Below, piece by piece: positions 8,194-15,717 of a stretch of DNA of 32,798 nucleotides (positions are counted from its first letter, which is position 1; each line of letters starts with the position of its first letter). The position numbers and the translations under genes were made by a program. Location of the stretch: NCBI GenBank assembly GCA_017549025.1, contig JAFYWB010000038.1, positions 1-32,798 of the forward strand, written 5' to 3'. Below the pieces are notes generated by a model. The model made no database searches, was not told where the DNA came from, and saw only the letters and a program-made list of their open reading frames with translations. The DNA comes from Treponema sp. GTDB lineage: Bacteria > Spirochaetota > Spirochaetia > Treponematales > Treponemataceae.

Positions 8194-8760
8194 TTAATAA
8201 TTTGAAAGGAAATACATTCCCAAGAGAATTACCGTGCGACACTTGTCGTTGCCCCAAGTTCGTTCTCTGGGCAGTGAATGGAGATACCACCAGAAAATAC
8301 CGAATTCAGGGTCAATGCGCAGGGCATATTCTGCAAAATCGTCCTTTTTAGCTTGAGTACCAAACATGAGATACACCACATCCACCAAAACACCGATAAA
8401 ATCTCGGTAGCAATTAGCGTAATCTCCGGCTGCAAGCTTTTGGCACAATTTGTCTATGCGATAGAGCACCTGATCCTTAACGGTAATGTCGGAGGCTTCT
8501 ACCCATGTTTTTTCAACGAGAAGCTTAAGATTTTTATGGAAACTCTGGGTGAGCCGTTCTTCACCTTCAGACTTTACTGCATCGATGATAAAGGAACCAC
8601 AATTCTTGCTGTTGCCAAGACAAAAAATCTCTGTAACAGCCAATACATCTTCTGGCTGGGGAACCACATCCTCGCTGGAAGCAATGGCATTAAAGGCTCG
8701 AAGTACTTTTTCATCAACAAACTGCAATAGTAACTCGTCTCTACACTCTGAATTTCCCAT
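8194..8760 (-). CDS. Unknown 188-aa protein at the head of the proline operon
   Basis: I do not recognise this family. The protein has no signal peptide or membrane segment. It is mixed alpha-helical and acidic, with several cysteines and an aromatic C-terminal third (FGIFWWYLHSLP). An in-frame TTG exists at 8796, but that TTG is the first base triplet of a good -35 box, so ATG 8760 is preferred. It ends 42 nt before proA with no terminator between, so it probably shares the proline operon transcript. It is divergent from parA. The placement suggests a role near the operon, but no function can be assigned. Confidence 0.7.
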   Translation of the reverse strand: MGNSECRDELLLQFVDEKVLRAFNAIASSEDVVPQPEDVLAVTEIFCLGNSKNCGSFIIDAVKSEGEERLTQSFHKNLKLLVEKTWVEASDITVKDQVLYRIDKLCQKLAAGDYANCYRDFIGVLVDVVYLMFGTQAKKDDFAEYALRIDPEFGIFWWYLHSLPRERTWGNDKCRTVILLGMYFLSNY

Positions 8761-8796
8761 GTATATTTTTATATTCCTTTCTGACGAAATAATCAA
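8761..8796 (-). promoter_or_regulatory. Promoter abutting the start of the unknown gene (leaderless type)
   Basis: Read on the minus strand, TTGATT (8796-8791) is followed by 17 nt, TATAAA (8773-8768) and 7 nt to ATG 8760. Transcription would start at or next to the A of ATG. A weak AAAGG lies about 14 nt before ATG, too far to be a normal Shine-Dalgarno. Confidence 0.55.
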
Positions 8797-8832
8797 GGCC
8801 TAAGAAGAATCAGTTTTCCAGGATTTTCTATA

Positions 8833-8838
8833 TATACT
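8833..8838 (+). promoter_or_regulatory. Putative -10 element for parAB
   Basis: TATACT lies in the short divergent gap before parA. A -35 is not convincing (CAGTTT at 8811-8816, 16 nt away). Transcription would begin near 8845, giving a leader of about 25 nt to ATG 8870 or about 7 nt to ATG 8852. No Shine-Dalgarno is seen before either. Confidence 0.35.
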
Positions 8839-8869
8839 CTTTTAGCAAAACATGATACAATTTCAAGTC

Positions 8870-9625
8870 ATGGGAAAGGTATTTGTTTTTGTAAACCAGA
8901 AGGGAGGAGTTGGTAAGACCACCTCTGTTATTAATCTGGGAGCTTACATGGCAGAAGCTGGAAAAAAAGTTCTGCTGGTAGACTTTGACTCTCAGGGAAA
9001 TATGACTTCCGGCGTGGGTATCTCAAAGGATAAGCCCACTGTCTATGAATTGATAGCTCGCCTAAATACCCCAGAGGAAACAATCCGCACCTCCTGCATG
9101 GACAATCTCCATGTGATTCCGGCCTCTATCGACTTGTCTGGTGCCTCAATAGAATTAGCAGACCAAGAGGACCGTGACTTCTACCTCAAAAATGCCCTTG
9201 CCCCCCTCATTCCCCAATACGATTATATTTTGATTGACTGTCCTCCTTCCTTGGGAATTTTGACCTTGAACGGTTTGGCCGCAGCAGATTCTGTGTTGAT
9301 TCCCATGCAGTGCGAATATTTTGCTTTGGAAGGAATCGCCCTGTTGCTGCAAACAGTACAAAGAGTTCAAAAAAGCATTAATCCCAAGCTGGGAATCGGG
9401 GGAATTTTCTTCACCATGTACGATTCTCGCACACGCTTGGCTCAAGATGTAGTTGCTCAGGTAAAGTCCTACTTTGGCGACACTGTTTTCAAGACCATTA
9501 TTCCTCGAAACGTGCGTCTTTCCGAGGCTCCATCCCACGGTTTGCCCATCTGCAAGTATGATCCTTCTTGTACAGGTGCCCGAAGCTACAAAAACCTTGC
9601 AACCGAGGTAATCCAGCGTGGCTAA
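8870..9625 (+). CDS. parA: Chromosome-partitioning ATPase ParA/Soj
   Basis: Deviant Walker ATPase that works with ParB in chromosome segregation. The 251-aa product has the Walker A motif KGGVGKTT (11-18), the LLVDFDSQGN segment and LIDCPPSLGILT, all typical of chromosomal Soj proteins. Start 8870 gives the family-typical MGKVFVF N-terminus. The in-frame ATG at 8852 would add MIQFQV and is nearer to the likely transcript start. Neither has a Shine-Dalgarno, which is unlike most genes here. It overlaps parB by 8 nt, so the two are translationally coupled. Confidence 0.93.
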   Translation: MGKVFVFVNQKGGVGKTTSVINLGAYMAEAGKKVLLVDFDSQGNMTSGVGISKDKPTVYELIARLNTPEETIRTSCMDNLHVIPASIDLSGASIELADQEDRDFYLKNALAPLIPQYDYILIDCPPSLGILTLNGLAAADSVLIPMQCEYFALEGIALLLQTVQRVQKSINPKLGIGGIFFTMYDSRTRLAQDVVAQVKSYFGDTVFKTIIPRNVRLSEAPSHGLPICKYDPSCTGARSYKNLATEVIQRG

Positions 9626-10571
9626 ACGACAAGGTCTTGGCAGGGGATTAAATGCTCTTATTGAAGAGCCTGGAGTTCATTCTGGCATTCAAAATCCCCA
9701 GTTTTTTTCTAATCCAGTAACAGAAGCTTCAGCTCAGCAGACAGTTCAATTTCCAGAAGGAATAACCCAGGAAGAAGATGGTTCTCTGAGCCTAGAAGTG
9801 GAACGATTGGTACCTAATCCTCACCAGCCCCGCAAGGAGTTTAAAGAAGAAGCATTACAGGAGCTGGCAGAATCTATCCGTGAGCATGGCATTATTCAGC
9901 CAGTAACGGTGGAGGATGCAGGAGACGGCCAATTCTACATTATTGCAGGTGAACGACGAACTCGTGCTGCAAAGCTAGCGGGGCTTACAAAGATTCCCGT
10001 TCAGCTAAAAAAATACTCAGACCTGCGAAAGCTGGAAGTAGCTCTTATTGAAAATATCCAGCGTTCCGACTTGAATCCCATAGAAGAAGCTATTGCCTAC
10101 CAAAAGCTTATGGAAATGAGCCAGTTGAGTCAGGAAGAGCTGGCCCAGCGAGTGGGAAAAAATCGCTCCACGGTGGCAAACGCCCTTCGCTTACTGAAGT
10201 TGCCCGAGGACATGCAATCTGCCTTGGAGGCTGGCACCATTACCTCTGGCCATGCACGAGCCTTACTTTCCGTAAACGATGCTGCTGACCAACGAATTCT
10301 TTTTGGTCGCATTACTGGAAGCGGACTTTCCGTTCGAGAAGCAGAGCAACAGGCGGCTGAGCTTAACGGCGGAAACAGAATTCAGCCACCCAAAAACAAG
10401 CCCACTGCACCAGCAAAGAAAGATCCCGATTTGGCCGCCTTGGAGCAGCAATACATCGAGGTGTTTGGTACAAAGGTTTCTATCAAGGGAAATCTGGATA
10501 AGGGTTCTATTGTTATAGAATATTTTTCCAGAGACGATTTGGATCGACTTCATACCATTATCACTGAATAG
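9618..10571 (+). CDS. parB: Chromosome-partitioning protein ParB/Spo0J
   Basis: DNA- and CTP-binding partner of ParA that loads at parS sites and spreads. The 317-aa protein has an N-terminal KRQGLGRGLNALI segment of the kind that contacts ParA, NPHQPRKEF, the CTP-binding motif GERRTRAAKLAG (111-122), ENIQRSDLNPIEEA (145-158) and a helix-turn-helix around 165-195. The C-terminal part, after a proline/lysine linker, fits the dimerisation domain. It starts with GTG at 9618 inside the parA end, with GAGG about 10 nt before. No convincing parS site was seen in this window. Confidence 0.95.
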   Translation: MAKRQGLGRGLNALIEEPGVHSGIQNPQFFSNPVTEASAQQTVQFPEGITQEEDGSLSLEVERLVPNPHQPRKEFKEEALQELAESIREHGIIQPVTVEDAGDGQFYIIAGERRTRAAKLAGLTKIPVQLKKYSDLRKLEVALIENIQRSDLNPIEEAIAYQKLMEMSQLSQEELAQRVGKNRSTVANALRLLKLPEDMQSALEAGTITSGHARALLSVNDAADQRILFGRITGSGLSVREAEQQAAELNGGNRIQPPKNKPTAPAKKDPDLAALEQQYIEVFGTKVSIKGNLDKGSIVIEYFSRDDLDRLHTIITE

Positions 10572-10633
10572 TCTTCACTTTTGTTCCTGCTGACCGTAAG
10601 GTTTACAGATAAATCCCCACCAAGGAGTAAATA

Positions 10634-10786
10634 ATGAGTTTCTGGCGAGTAATTTTGTGTATTATTTTTCCACCACTGGCAGTGTTAGATAAAGGCTGTG
10701 GTTCAATTCTGTTAGTGTTGCTACTTACCTGTGCAGGCTGGATTCCTGGAGCCATTGCTGCATTGATTTTGAATCAAAAGAAATAG
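10634..10786 (+). CDS. YqaE/Pmp3-family small membrane protein
   Basis: A 50-aa protein made of two hydrophobic segments (about residues 5-18 and 24-46) with the family pattern FPPLAVLDKGCG and WIPGAIAAL. Members of the Pmp3/YqaE family (UPF0057) are small plasma-membrane proteolipids linked to salt and membrane-potential stress in other organisms; function here is inferred only. AAGGAG lies 7 nt before ATG 10634. It sits 62 nt after parB and 16 nt before a lipoprotein gene, so it is likely part of the parAB transcript. Confidence 0.88.
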   Translation: MSFWRVILCIIFPPLAVLDKGCGSILLVLLLTCAGWIPGAIAALILNQKK

Positions 10787-10802
10787 AGAGAGAAAACGGG
10801 TT

Positions 10803-12353
10803 ATGAAAAGAAATTTGAAAAATAGCTTCTTTGTACTGATGGGATTTTTTATCATTTTTACTATTTCTAGCTGCAACAATATTTTTATCCTTAAAAAAGC
10901 AACACAAGTTTCTTTCAATTTGAATATTCAAGGATTGCAAGCTGCTCAACAAAAACAGAGTGGTGCTTTGAATAACAGAGCCGCAGGAGGAGATGTTTCT
11001 CAGGTTATAATTTCTCTGTACCAAGTAACAGATCCAGCTTCAATTTCTGAAAATCAGCAGCTGGATACATCAAAGTTAAAGCTCTTGGAATCAATCACCC
11101 CTCCAGTAACTTCTGATGGGAAGGTTCACTCCACCTTTAATGAGGTGACAGTGGGAATTACAGCTGTTATTTTTGTAGAAATCTACGAAACAGACCCTGC
11201 CGATGCCTCCCAAAACTTAGCCTACAAAGGTAATTCTTCTGTTTTTACCGTACAAGAAGGTGAAAATACTGTAGAAATTGAACTGAAAAAAATTATCTCC
11301 ACACTAGAGAAATTGACTAATATTTTAACTACAACTACTGGAGAACCAATTTACATTGCAGGTAATTTTGATATTTCTGACACATTGAATATCACTACCC
11401 CTACCACCCTTATTGCCGTTGCACCAACCACATTCACCAGAACAAAAGATTGTACAGATGCATTGTTTACCTACAATGCTGACTTTACCCTTCAAGGTTC
11501 ATCAAATGCAAGAATCACCATCAATGGAAATAATATCGAGGCAGTGGCACCTGCAATAAAAACTCAATCTAACACAACAACTGCAAACTTAACCGTAACG
11601 TATTGTAACTTTGAAAATAATATCAATACAGGTACAGATGGTGGAGCAGTCTTTGTAGATACAACTGAAGAGGTGTATTTTAGTGCTTCAAACTGCAATT
11701 TTACAAATAATAAGGTAACTGGGGATAAAACTTTAGCAGGTGGTGCAGTGGCAATAAATGCAGCGAAAAGCATTTCATCTTTCATAAATTGTATTTTTGA
11801 ATCTAATACCGCAGAAAACAATGGAGGAGGAGCATTATATATTTCCGGAAGTTCAACAGATAATTATTCCCATACAATTGCTAACAGTACTTTTAGAAAG
11901 AATAGTACTAATCTCTCTAGTTCCAATTCTGGTGGAGCGATTTATTTATCTCAAGGTGTATTGAAGCTTAATACAGTCACAATGGAGGAAAATAAACACT
12001 ACTATAACGAAAATGAGCCTAGTCAATATTCAAGTTCGGATATTTTTATTTTTAGAAATTACACTAACGTAACACTCTGTGGAACTATCATCATAAATAG
12101 TCTCGTTGATAACTTTGGGAGTGGTACAAATAATCCAGTAATCAAATTAGAAAATTTCTCAACAGAAAGTCAGATTGGTGTTTTATGTACTGCTGGCACT
12201 GGAGCAAGTGTAGATGATGGAGATCCACTTATAACACTTAACGATGCAGAAAAGTTATCACAAGAGCAAATCGCCTGTTTCACATCTATTGTCGATTCTA
12301 ATGGAAAACAGTATACCCTCAACGCCAACGGTACAATTACTGCCAAAAATTAA
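10803..12353 (+). CDS. Predicted lipoprotein with Pmp-like beta-helix repeats
   Basis: A 516-aa exported protein. The N-terminus is basic, then hydrophobic, and ends in a lipobox ISSC with C24 as the lipidation site. Residues about 30-160 look like an immunoglobulin-like beta domain. Residues about 190-400 contain repeated FxxN and GGA(I/V/L) turns (for example CNFENN, GGAVFVD, CIFESN, GGGALYISG, STFRKN, GGAIYLS). This pattern is typical of chlamydial polymorphic-membrane-protein repeats and right-handed parallel beta-helices. No autotransporter barrel is present. The likely role is a surface or periplasmic adhesin-like protein, but this is inference. It lies between yqaE and rmlD, and its base use is more AT-rich than parAB. 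Confidence 0.8.
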   Translation: MKRNLKNSFFVLMGFFIIFTISSCNNIFILKKATQVSFNLNIQGLQAAQQKQSGALNNRAAGGDVSQVIISLYQVTDPASISENQQLDTSKLKLLESITPPVTSDGKVHSTFNEVTVGITAVIFVEIYETDPADASQNLAYKGNSSVFTVQEGENTVEIELKKIISTLEKLTNILTTTTGEPIYIAGNFDISDTLNITTPTTLIAVAPTTFTRTKDCTDALFTYNADFTLQGSSNARITINGNNIEAVAPAIKTQSNTTTANLTVTYCNFENNINTGTDGGAVFVDTTEEVYFSASNCNFTNNKVTGDKTLAGGAVAINAAKSISSFINCIFESNTAENNGGGALYISGSSTDNYSHTIANSTFRKNSTNLSSSNSGGAIYLSQGVLKLNTVTMEENKHYYNENEPSQYSSSDIFIFRNYTNVTLCGTIIINSLVDNFGSGTNNPVIKLENFSTESQIGVLCTAGTGASVDDGDPLITLNDAEKLSQEQIACFTSIVDSNGKQYTLNANGTITAKN

Positions 12354-12378
12354 ATCTTGATTGAACAAAGGAGACACC

Positions 12379-13287
12379 ATGGTTTGGCTTATCGGAAAAA
12401 ATGGCATGCTGGGGAGTGAGATTGCCCGTCAGCTGGAAAATACAAACATTCCCTTTGTGGGAACAGACCGAGAGGTGGACATTACCAATCGGCAGGAGCT
12501 GGAAGCCTTTGCAGTCAGCAATCCTGGCATCACTTGGGTGGTGAACTGTGCAGCCTACACCGCTGTGGAAAAGGCAGAAACGGAGCCAGAGCTGGCAGAA
12601 AAACTCAATGCCACAGGAGCAGGCAATATTGCAGCCGTAGCTCATTCACTGGGAGCGGGAATGATTCACATTTCCACCGACTACGTATTTGACGGCACCG
12701 GAAAAACTCCCTACACCGAAATTATGCCCATGGCACCACTGGGGGTTTATGGCAAGACAAAGGCCCAGGGGGAAGAATTGGTGCTTAAGGCCCATCCCGA
12801 TGCCTACATTTTCCGTACCGCTTGGCTTTACGGTCCACGGGGCAAGAACTTTGTCTACACCATGGTAAACCTCATGAACAGCCGAGACAGCATTTCCGTG
12901 GTAAACGACCAATTCGGCACACCCACCTGCACCTTGGACTTGGCTCGCTACATCATCCTCACAATTTTAGGTAACCAAGATCTCCCCGGCAATCCCCATC
13001 CCAAGATTATGAGCGGAATCTATCATTGTACTGGTGAAGGAGAAACCACTTGGTTCAGCTTTGCTCAAGAGATTTATGCCATCGGACGGGAAAAGGGTAT
13101 CATTACCAAGGATTGTGAGGTAAAGCCCTGTACAACAGCTGAATTTGGTGCGGCGGTGGAACGACCAGCCTATTCGGTTTTGTCCAAGTCCAAGCTGAAA
13201 AAGGCCCTGCAGCAAAAGATTCCTAGCTGGCAGGAAAGCTTGCGAGCCTTTATGTGCAGTCCCTTCTTTAAAGAAATGCCCCAATAA
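12379..13287 (+). CDS. rfbD: dTDP-4-dehydrorhamnose reductase (RmlD/RfbD family)
   Basis: Short-chain dehydrogenase that reduces dTDP-4-keto-rhamnose to dTDP-L-rhamnose for surface polysaccharide synthesis. The 302-aa protein has the nucleotide motif GKNGMLG (6-12), NCAAYTAVEKAE, STDYVF (99-104), the catalytic Y124-x3-K128 in YGKTK, and RTAWLYG. A frame-compatible TTG exists at 12361, but AAAGGAG before ATG 12379 decides the start. No rfbA, rfbB or rfbC is nearby, so it is an orphan copy, 25 nt after the beta-helix lipoprotein. Confidence 0.92.
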   Translation: MVWLIGKNGMLGSEIARQLENTNIPFVGTDREVDITNRQELEAFAVSNPGITWVVNCAAYTAVEKAETEPELAEKLNATGAGNIAAVAHSLGAGMIHISTDYVFDGTGKTPYTEIMPMAPLGVYGKTKAQGEELVLKAHPDAYIFRTAWLYGPRGKNFVYTMVNLMNSRDSISVVNDQFGTPTCTLDLARYIILTILGNQDLPGNPHPKIMSGIYHCTGEGETTWFSFAQEIYAIGREKGIITKDCEVKPCTTAEFGAAVERPAYSVLSKSKLKKALQQKIPSWQESLRAFMCSPFFKEMPQ

Positions 13288-13352
13288 CATCAACTGGGTA
13301 GAAGCCAACTACAGCGACAGATAACAAGAGAAAAGAAGTGAGCTGGAAAAGT

Positions 13353-13724
13353 TCACCTCTGGATAGAATCACGAGCTCTTTTTACCAGTTCCTCCACCGC
13401 ATCTCGCAAAGGTGATGGAAGTTCCTCTAATGCATCAATAATATTTTTGTTCTTCCGATACAAGGCTATTTCCCGCTGTTCTAGATTTAGCTGGGTAGGC
13501 AAAAATTCACCCTCCACATTGTATTCCAGCTCACCCATAAGACTTTCTAGGGACATATTCAACACCCGAGAAATTTTCAAAGCGATATCTGCATGAGGCA
13601 TGCTATTTTTGTTCATTCCGTTGATAATTGTTGAATAAGAAACACCAGAGCGAAATACCAAGTCCTTTATTTCCATTTCTTTATATATGATGCTTTTCTT
13701 CACATTAACCCAAAATGAACTCAT
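13353..13724 (-). CDS. XRE-family helix-turn-helix regulator
   Basis: A 123-aa DNA-binding protein. Residues 1-65 match a Cro/C1-type helix-turn-helix (IKDLVFRSGVSYSTIINGMNK, then ALKISRVLNMSLESLMG). The C-terminal half is charged and helical and could dimerise. An upstream in-frame TTG (13742) is rejected because AATAAT lies 6 nt before ATG 13724 and there is no Shine-Dalgarno for either. It is divergent from a lipoprotein gene, and a perfect 35-bp palindrome lies between them, overlapping its own -35. Autorepression, and control of the neighbour, are inferred. Confidence 0.85.
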   Translation of the reverse strand: MSSFWVNVKKSIIYKEMEIKDLVFRSGVSYSTIINGMNKNSMPHADIALKISRVLNMSLESLMGELEYNVEGEFLPTQLNLEQREIALYRKNKNIIDALEELPSPLRDAVEELVKRARDSIQR

Positions 13725-13730
13725 AATTTC

Positions 13731-13760
13731 ATTATTACACAAAGAAATAATCTTTGTAAA
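13731..13760 (-). promoter_or_regulatory. Promoter of the XRE regulator (leaderless type)
   Basis: On the minus strand, TTTACA (13760-13755) is followed by 18 nt, AATAAT (13736-13731) and 6 nt to ATG 13724. The -35 lies inside the left arm of the 35-bp palindrome, so a bound repressor would block it. Confidence 0.5.
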
Positions 13761-13783
13761 GATATATTATCTTTACAAAGATT
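13749..13783. promoter_or_regulatory. 35-bp perfect palindrome, probable operator of the XRE regulator
   Basis: AATCTTTGTAAAGATA (13749-13764) and its exact reverse complement (13768-13783) flank a 3-bp centre. Each arm holds a CTTTGTAAAG-type core, which is itself nearly palindromic. A third related core (TTACACAAAG, 13735-13744) lies next to it. It is located between divergent start codons, so an operator is more likely than a terminator. Confidence 0.75.
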
Positions 13784-13848
13784 CACTATCATTAGTTGAT
13801 ACCATATATAAAGTAAAATTATGAGAAAATTATTTATAGGAGGCTTTT

Positions 13849-15645
13849 ATGAAAAAGCGAAACGTACTGATAGCGGCCTTGCTAGCAGTAATGATGGGTG
13901 GCGGGATTTTTATGTCCTGTCTTAGTACCTCAGAGGTAGACCAAAAAGAAACCGAAGTGGCAGATACTACCGCTGAAACGTATTCCTTTTATGTAAAAGT
14001 CTGTAGTATTTACGGAGTGGAAAGCTTGACCGAAAAGGCTAGAAGTAACTACCCAAACCTTGAGCGTGATGTACAGGCTTACAAGCAAAATGAACAGGAG
14101 TATCTCGTCGCACTTGGACAGGCAAAGGGCTTACAGGAATTGGAGAAAGCGTTTTTAGAAACATCACTTACAGAAAGCGAAAAAACACTCATCAAGGAAA
14201 AGGTAGTGTCATCTGTCAAAACAACAATAGAACAATACCAAGAAGGAATTGTCAATAATCTCAACAAGTATTCTGCTGAGAACGAAGGTATAGATGCATA
14301 CGAATTGTTTAAACAGCCTGATCAATTAAACATGGGCATTAGATACAATATGATAAATTGCTTTTCTCTAGATGCAGACAATTTATATATTTGGGAAAGA
14401 GATTTTGGTCTTACGCTAGCAGATTTTCCTGTATTGAAAGCTGCGTACGATGCAGCAGAGGAAAAAGCACGTGAGCTTGCTGCCCGAGAGGCGGAAAATC
14501 GTAAATTAGCAGAGGCTGCCGAGGCTGAAAAACGTAAATTAGCAGAGGCTGCCGAGGCTAAATATCGTGAACTATTCAACAAAGCTAAGGAGTATGAGGA
14601 AAAAGGACAAATATTCTATGCATTAGCCTATTATGCTGATGCACTTATGGTTCGCAATGCAGCAAATGAAGAGGCAGAAGAACGTTTTACCTCAATTGGA
14701 AAGCTACTCACTTGGGATGGACTTCCTGGTGTAAAATCTAAAGATCAATTTGCCTTGTATAATGATTGGATTTCTTTGTTGGAGGATGCTGAAAAGTATT
14801 GGACAGAATATTCACCCTTTTCCTTCAGTTACAGGCTAACACAGGGTGACTTAAATTATGAAAACCAAACAGCTTCATACAACCTTTATGTTTATGCAGA
14901 CTATAGTGAAAAATTTGACTTACTCATGGAGAAAATACTAATACCAGCCTTTCAAAAAGCTTATAAAGAGGACTGGAAAAAAATACCTAAAAATTGGCCT
15001 GAGGTTTCAATTCATAATGAAGGAAATACAGGAAAATATTTAGTAAATGGTGCTGCACTTCTGAAAATAAACTCAGGAAGTTTCTATAACCCATGGACTA
15101 AGGTTTTTTACACGACAGAATTTGATAGGTTCTTTGACACAGTCACCGCTTCAAATATACTCGACTACAGATGGGCACGAAAGGAAAGTGATCCATTTGT
15201 CGGGGAGAAGAGGGAAGAACTTTATGCATATATGTTTTATGATATGAAATGTAGCATTGTAGATGATAATGGTGAAAAACTTTTAACAAGTAAAAGATTT
15301 CTCGTGGCCCCTCGTCGTAGTTACGCAAATCCGTGGTACGACGACACACCCGAATATGTATTTGAAGGTATCCCCCAAGATATGATGTCTCGTATCGAAT
15401 CATTAGAGCTAGATAATCCGCATTTCGTCTTAGAGCTAGATGATCCGCATTTCGTCATAGAAGGTTTGTATTTACAGTATGGTAAAGTAGATACCGAAAA
15501 ATATGATCGTGAACTTATAAAGGATCTTAAAGAAATTTCAATCCCTATCTCTAACATCCCAGTTGATGATTATTCACGCTATGTTACAGATGATTTATTT
15601 GAACTTTTGAAGGATACTCGTATTCACTATAGCCCAGATAAGTAA
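13849..15645 (+). CDS. Predicted lipoprotein of unknown function with coiled coil and internal duplications
   Basis: A 598-aa exported protein with a basic, hydrophobic signal ending at a lipobox FMSC (C24). Residues about 60-140 are helical. Residues about 200-250 form a charged coiled coil built on a repeated KLAEAAEAEKR-type 11-mer, followed by a TPR-like helix pair (YEEKGQIFYALAYYADALM). The remaining C-terminal half is mixed and unrecognised, with a nine-residue tandem duplication LELD(N/D)PHFV near 519-536. A strong AGGAGG lies 6 nt before ATG 13849. It is divergent from the XRE regulator and ends at a strong terminator, so it is a single-gene unit probably controlled by that regulator. 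Confidence 0.8.
   Translation: MKKRNVLIAALLAVMMGGGIFMSCLSTSEVDQKETEVADTTAETYSFYVKVCSIYGVESLTEKARSNYPNLERDVQAYKQNEQEYLVALGQAKGLQELEKAFLETSLTESEKTLIKEKVVSSVKTTIEQYQEGIVNNLNKYSAENEGIDAYELFKQPDQLNMGIRYNMINCFSLDADNLYIWERDFGLTLADFPVLKAAYDAAEEKARELAAREAENRKLAEAAEAEKRKLAEAAEAKYRELFNKAKEYEEKGQIFYALAYYADALMVRNAANEEAEERFTSIGKLLTWDGLPGVKSKDQFALYNDWISLLEDAEKYWTEYSPFSFSYRLTQGDLNYENQTASYNLYVYADYSEKFDLLMEKILIPAFQKAYKEDWKKIPKNWPEVSIHNEGNTGKYLVNGAALLKINSGSFYNPWTKVFYTTEFDRFFDTVTASNILDYRWARKESDPFVGEKREELYAYMFYDMKCSIVDDNGEKLLTSKRFLVAPRRSYANPWYDDTPEYVFEGIPQDMMSRIESLELDNPHFVLELDDPHFVIEGLYLQYGKVDTEKYDRELIKDLKEISIPISNIPVDDYSRYVTDDLFELLKDTRIHYSPDK
14500..14565 (+). repeat. Tandem 33-bp repeat within the lipoprotein coiled coil
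   Basis: Two adjacent 33-nt units (14500-14532 and 14533-14565) are identical over the first 27 nt. Each codes 11 residues of the RKLAEAAEAE(K) type, keeping frame. This is a recent in-frame duplication in a low-complexity helix. Confidence 0.9.
15403..15456 (+). repeat. Tandem 27-bp repeat within the lipoprotein gene
   Basis: Units 15403-15429 and 15430-15456 differ at a single base. They encode LELDNPHFV and LELDDPHFV in tandem. The near identity at DNA level points to a recent in-frame duplication. Confidence 0.9.
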
Positions 15646-15674
15646 AAGCAATATTTAGCAAGTGAGAGAGTTTT

Positions 15675-15717
15675 ACTAGCAAGAAATAGAATTACTATTT
15701 CTTGCTAGTTTTTTTTT
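15675..15717 (+). terminator. Intrinsic terminator of the lipoprotein gene, overlapping the convergent gene end
   Basis: A perfect 15-bp stem (15675-15689 with 15695-15709) has a 5-nt loop and is followed by nine T residues (15709-15717). It lies 30 nt after the lipoprotein stop. The left arm contains the stop codon of the convergent FAD oxidoreductase, so the hairpin also encodes that protein's last residues. There is no U-tract on the minus strand. Confidence 0.9.

Noticed and set aside
8761-8796. TTG start at 8796 for the unknown gene before proA
   Set aside because: It has no Shine-Dalgarno, and the TTG is part of a TTGATT -35 box with correct spacing to TATAAA.
13328-13355. Weak hairpin after the XRE gene as a terminator
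   Set aside because: The stem has a mismatch and wobble pairs and overlaps the stop codon. It is too weak to call, although a T-rich stretch follows on the minus strand.
13749-13783. The 35-bp palindrome as a terminator
   Set aside because: It lies between two divergent starts, has no T-run after the stem, and overlaps a promoter.
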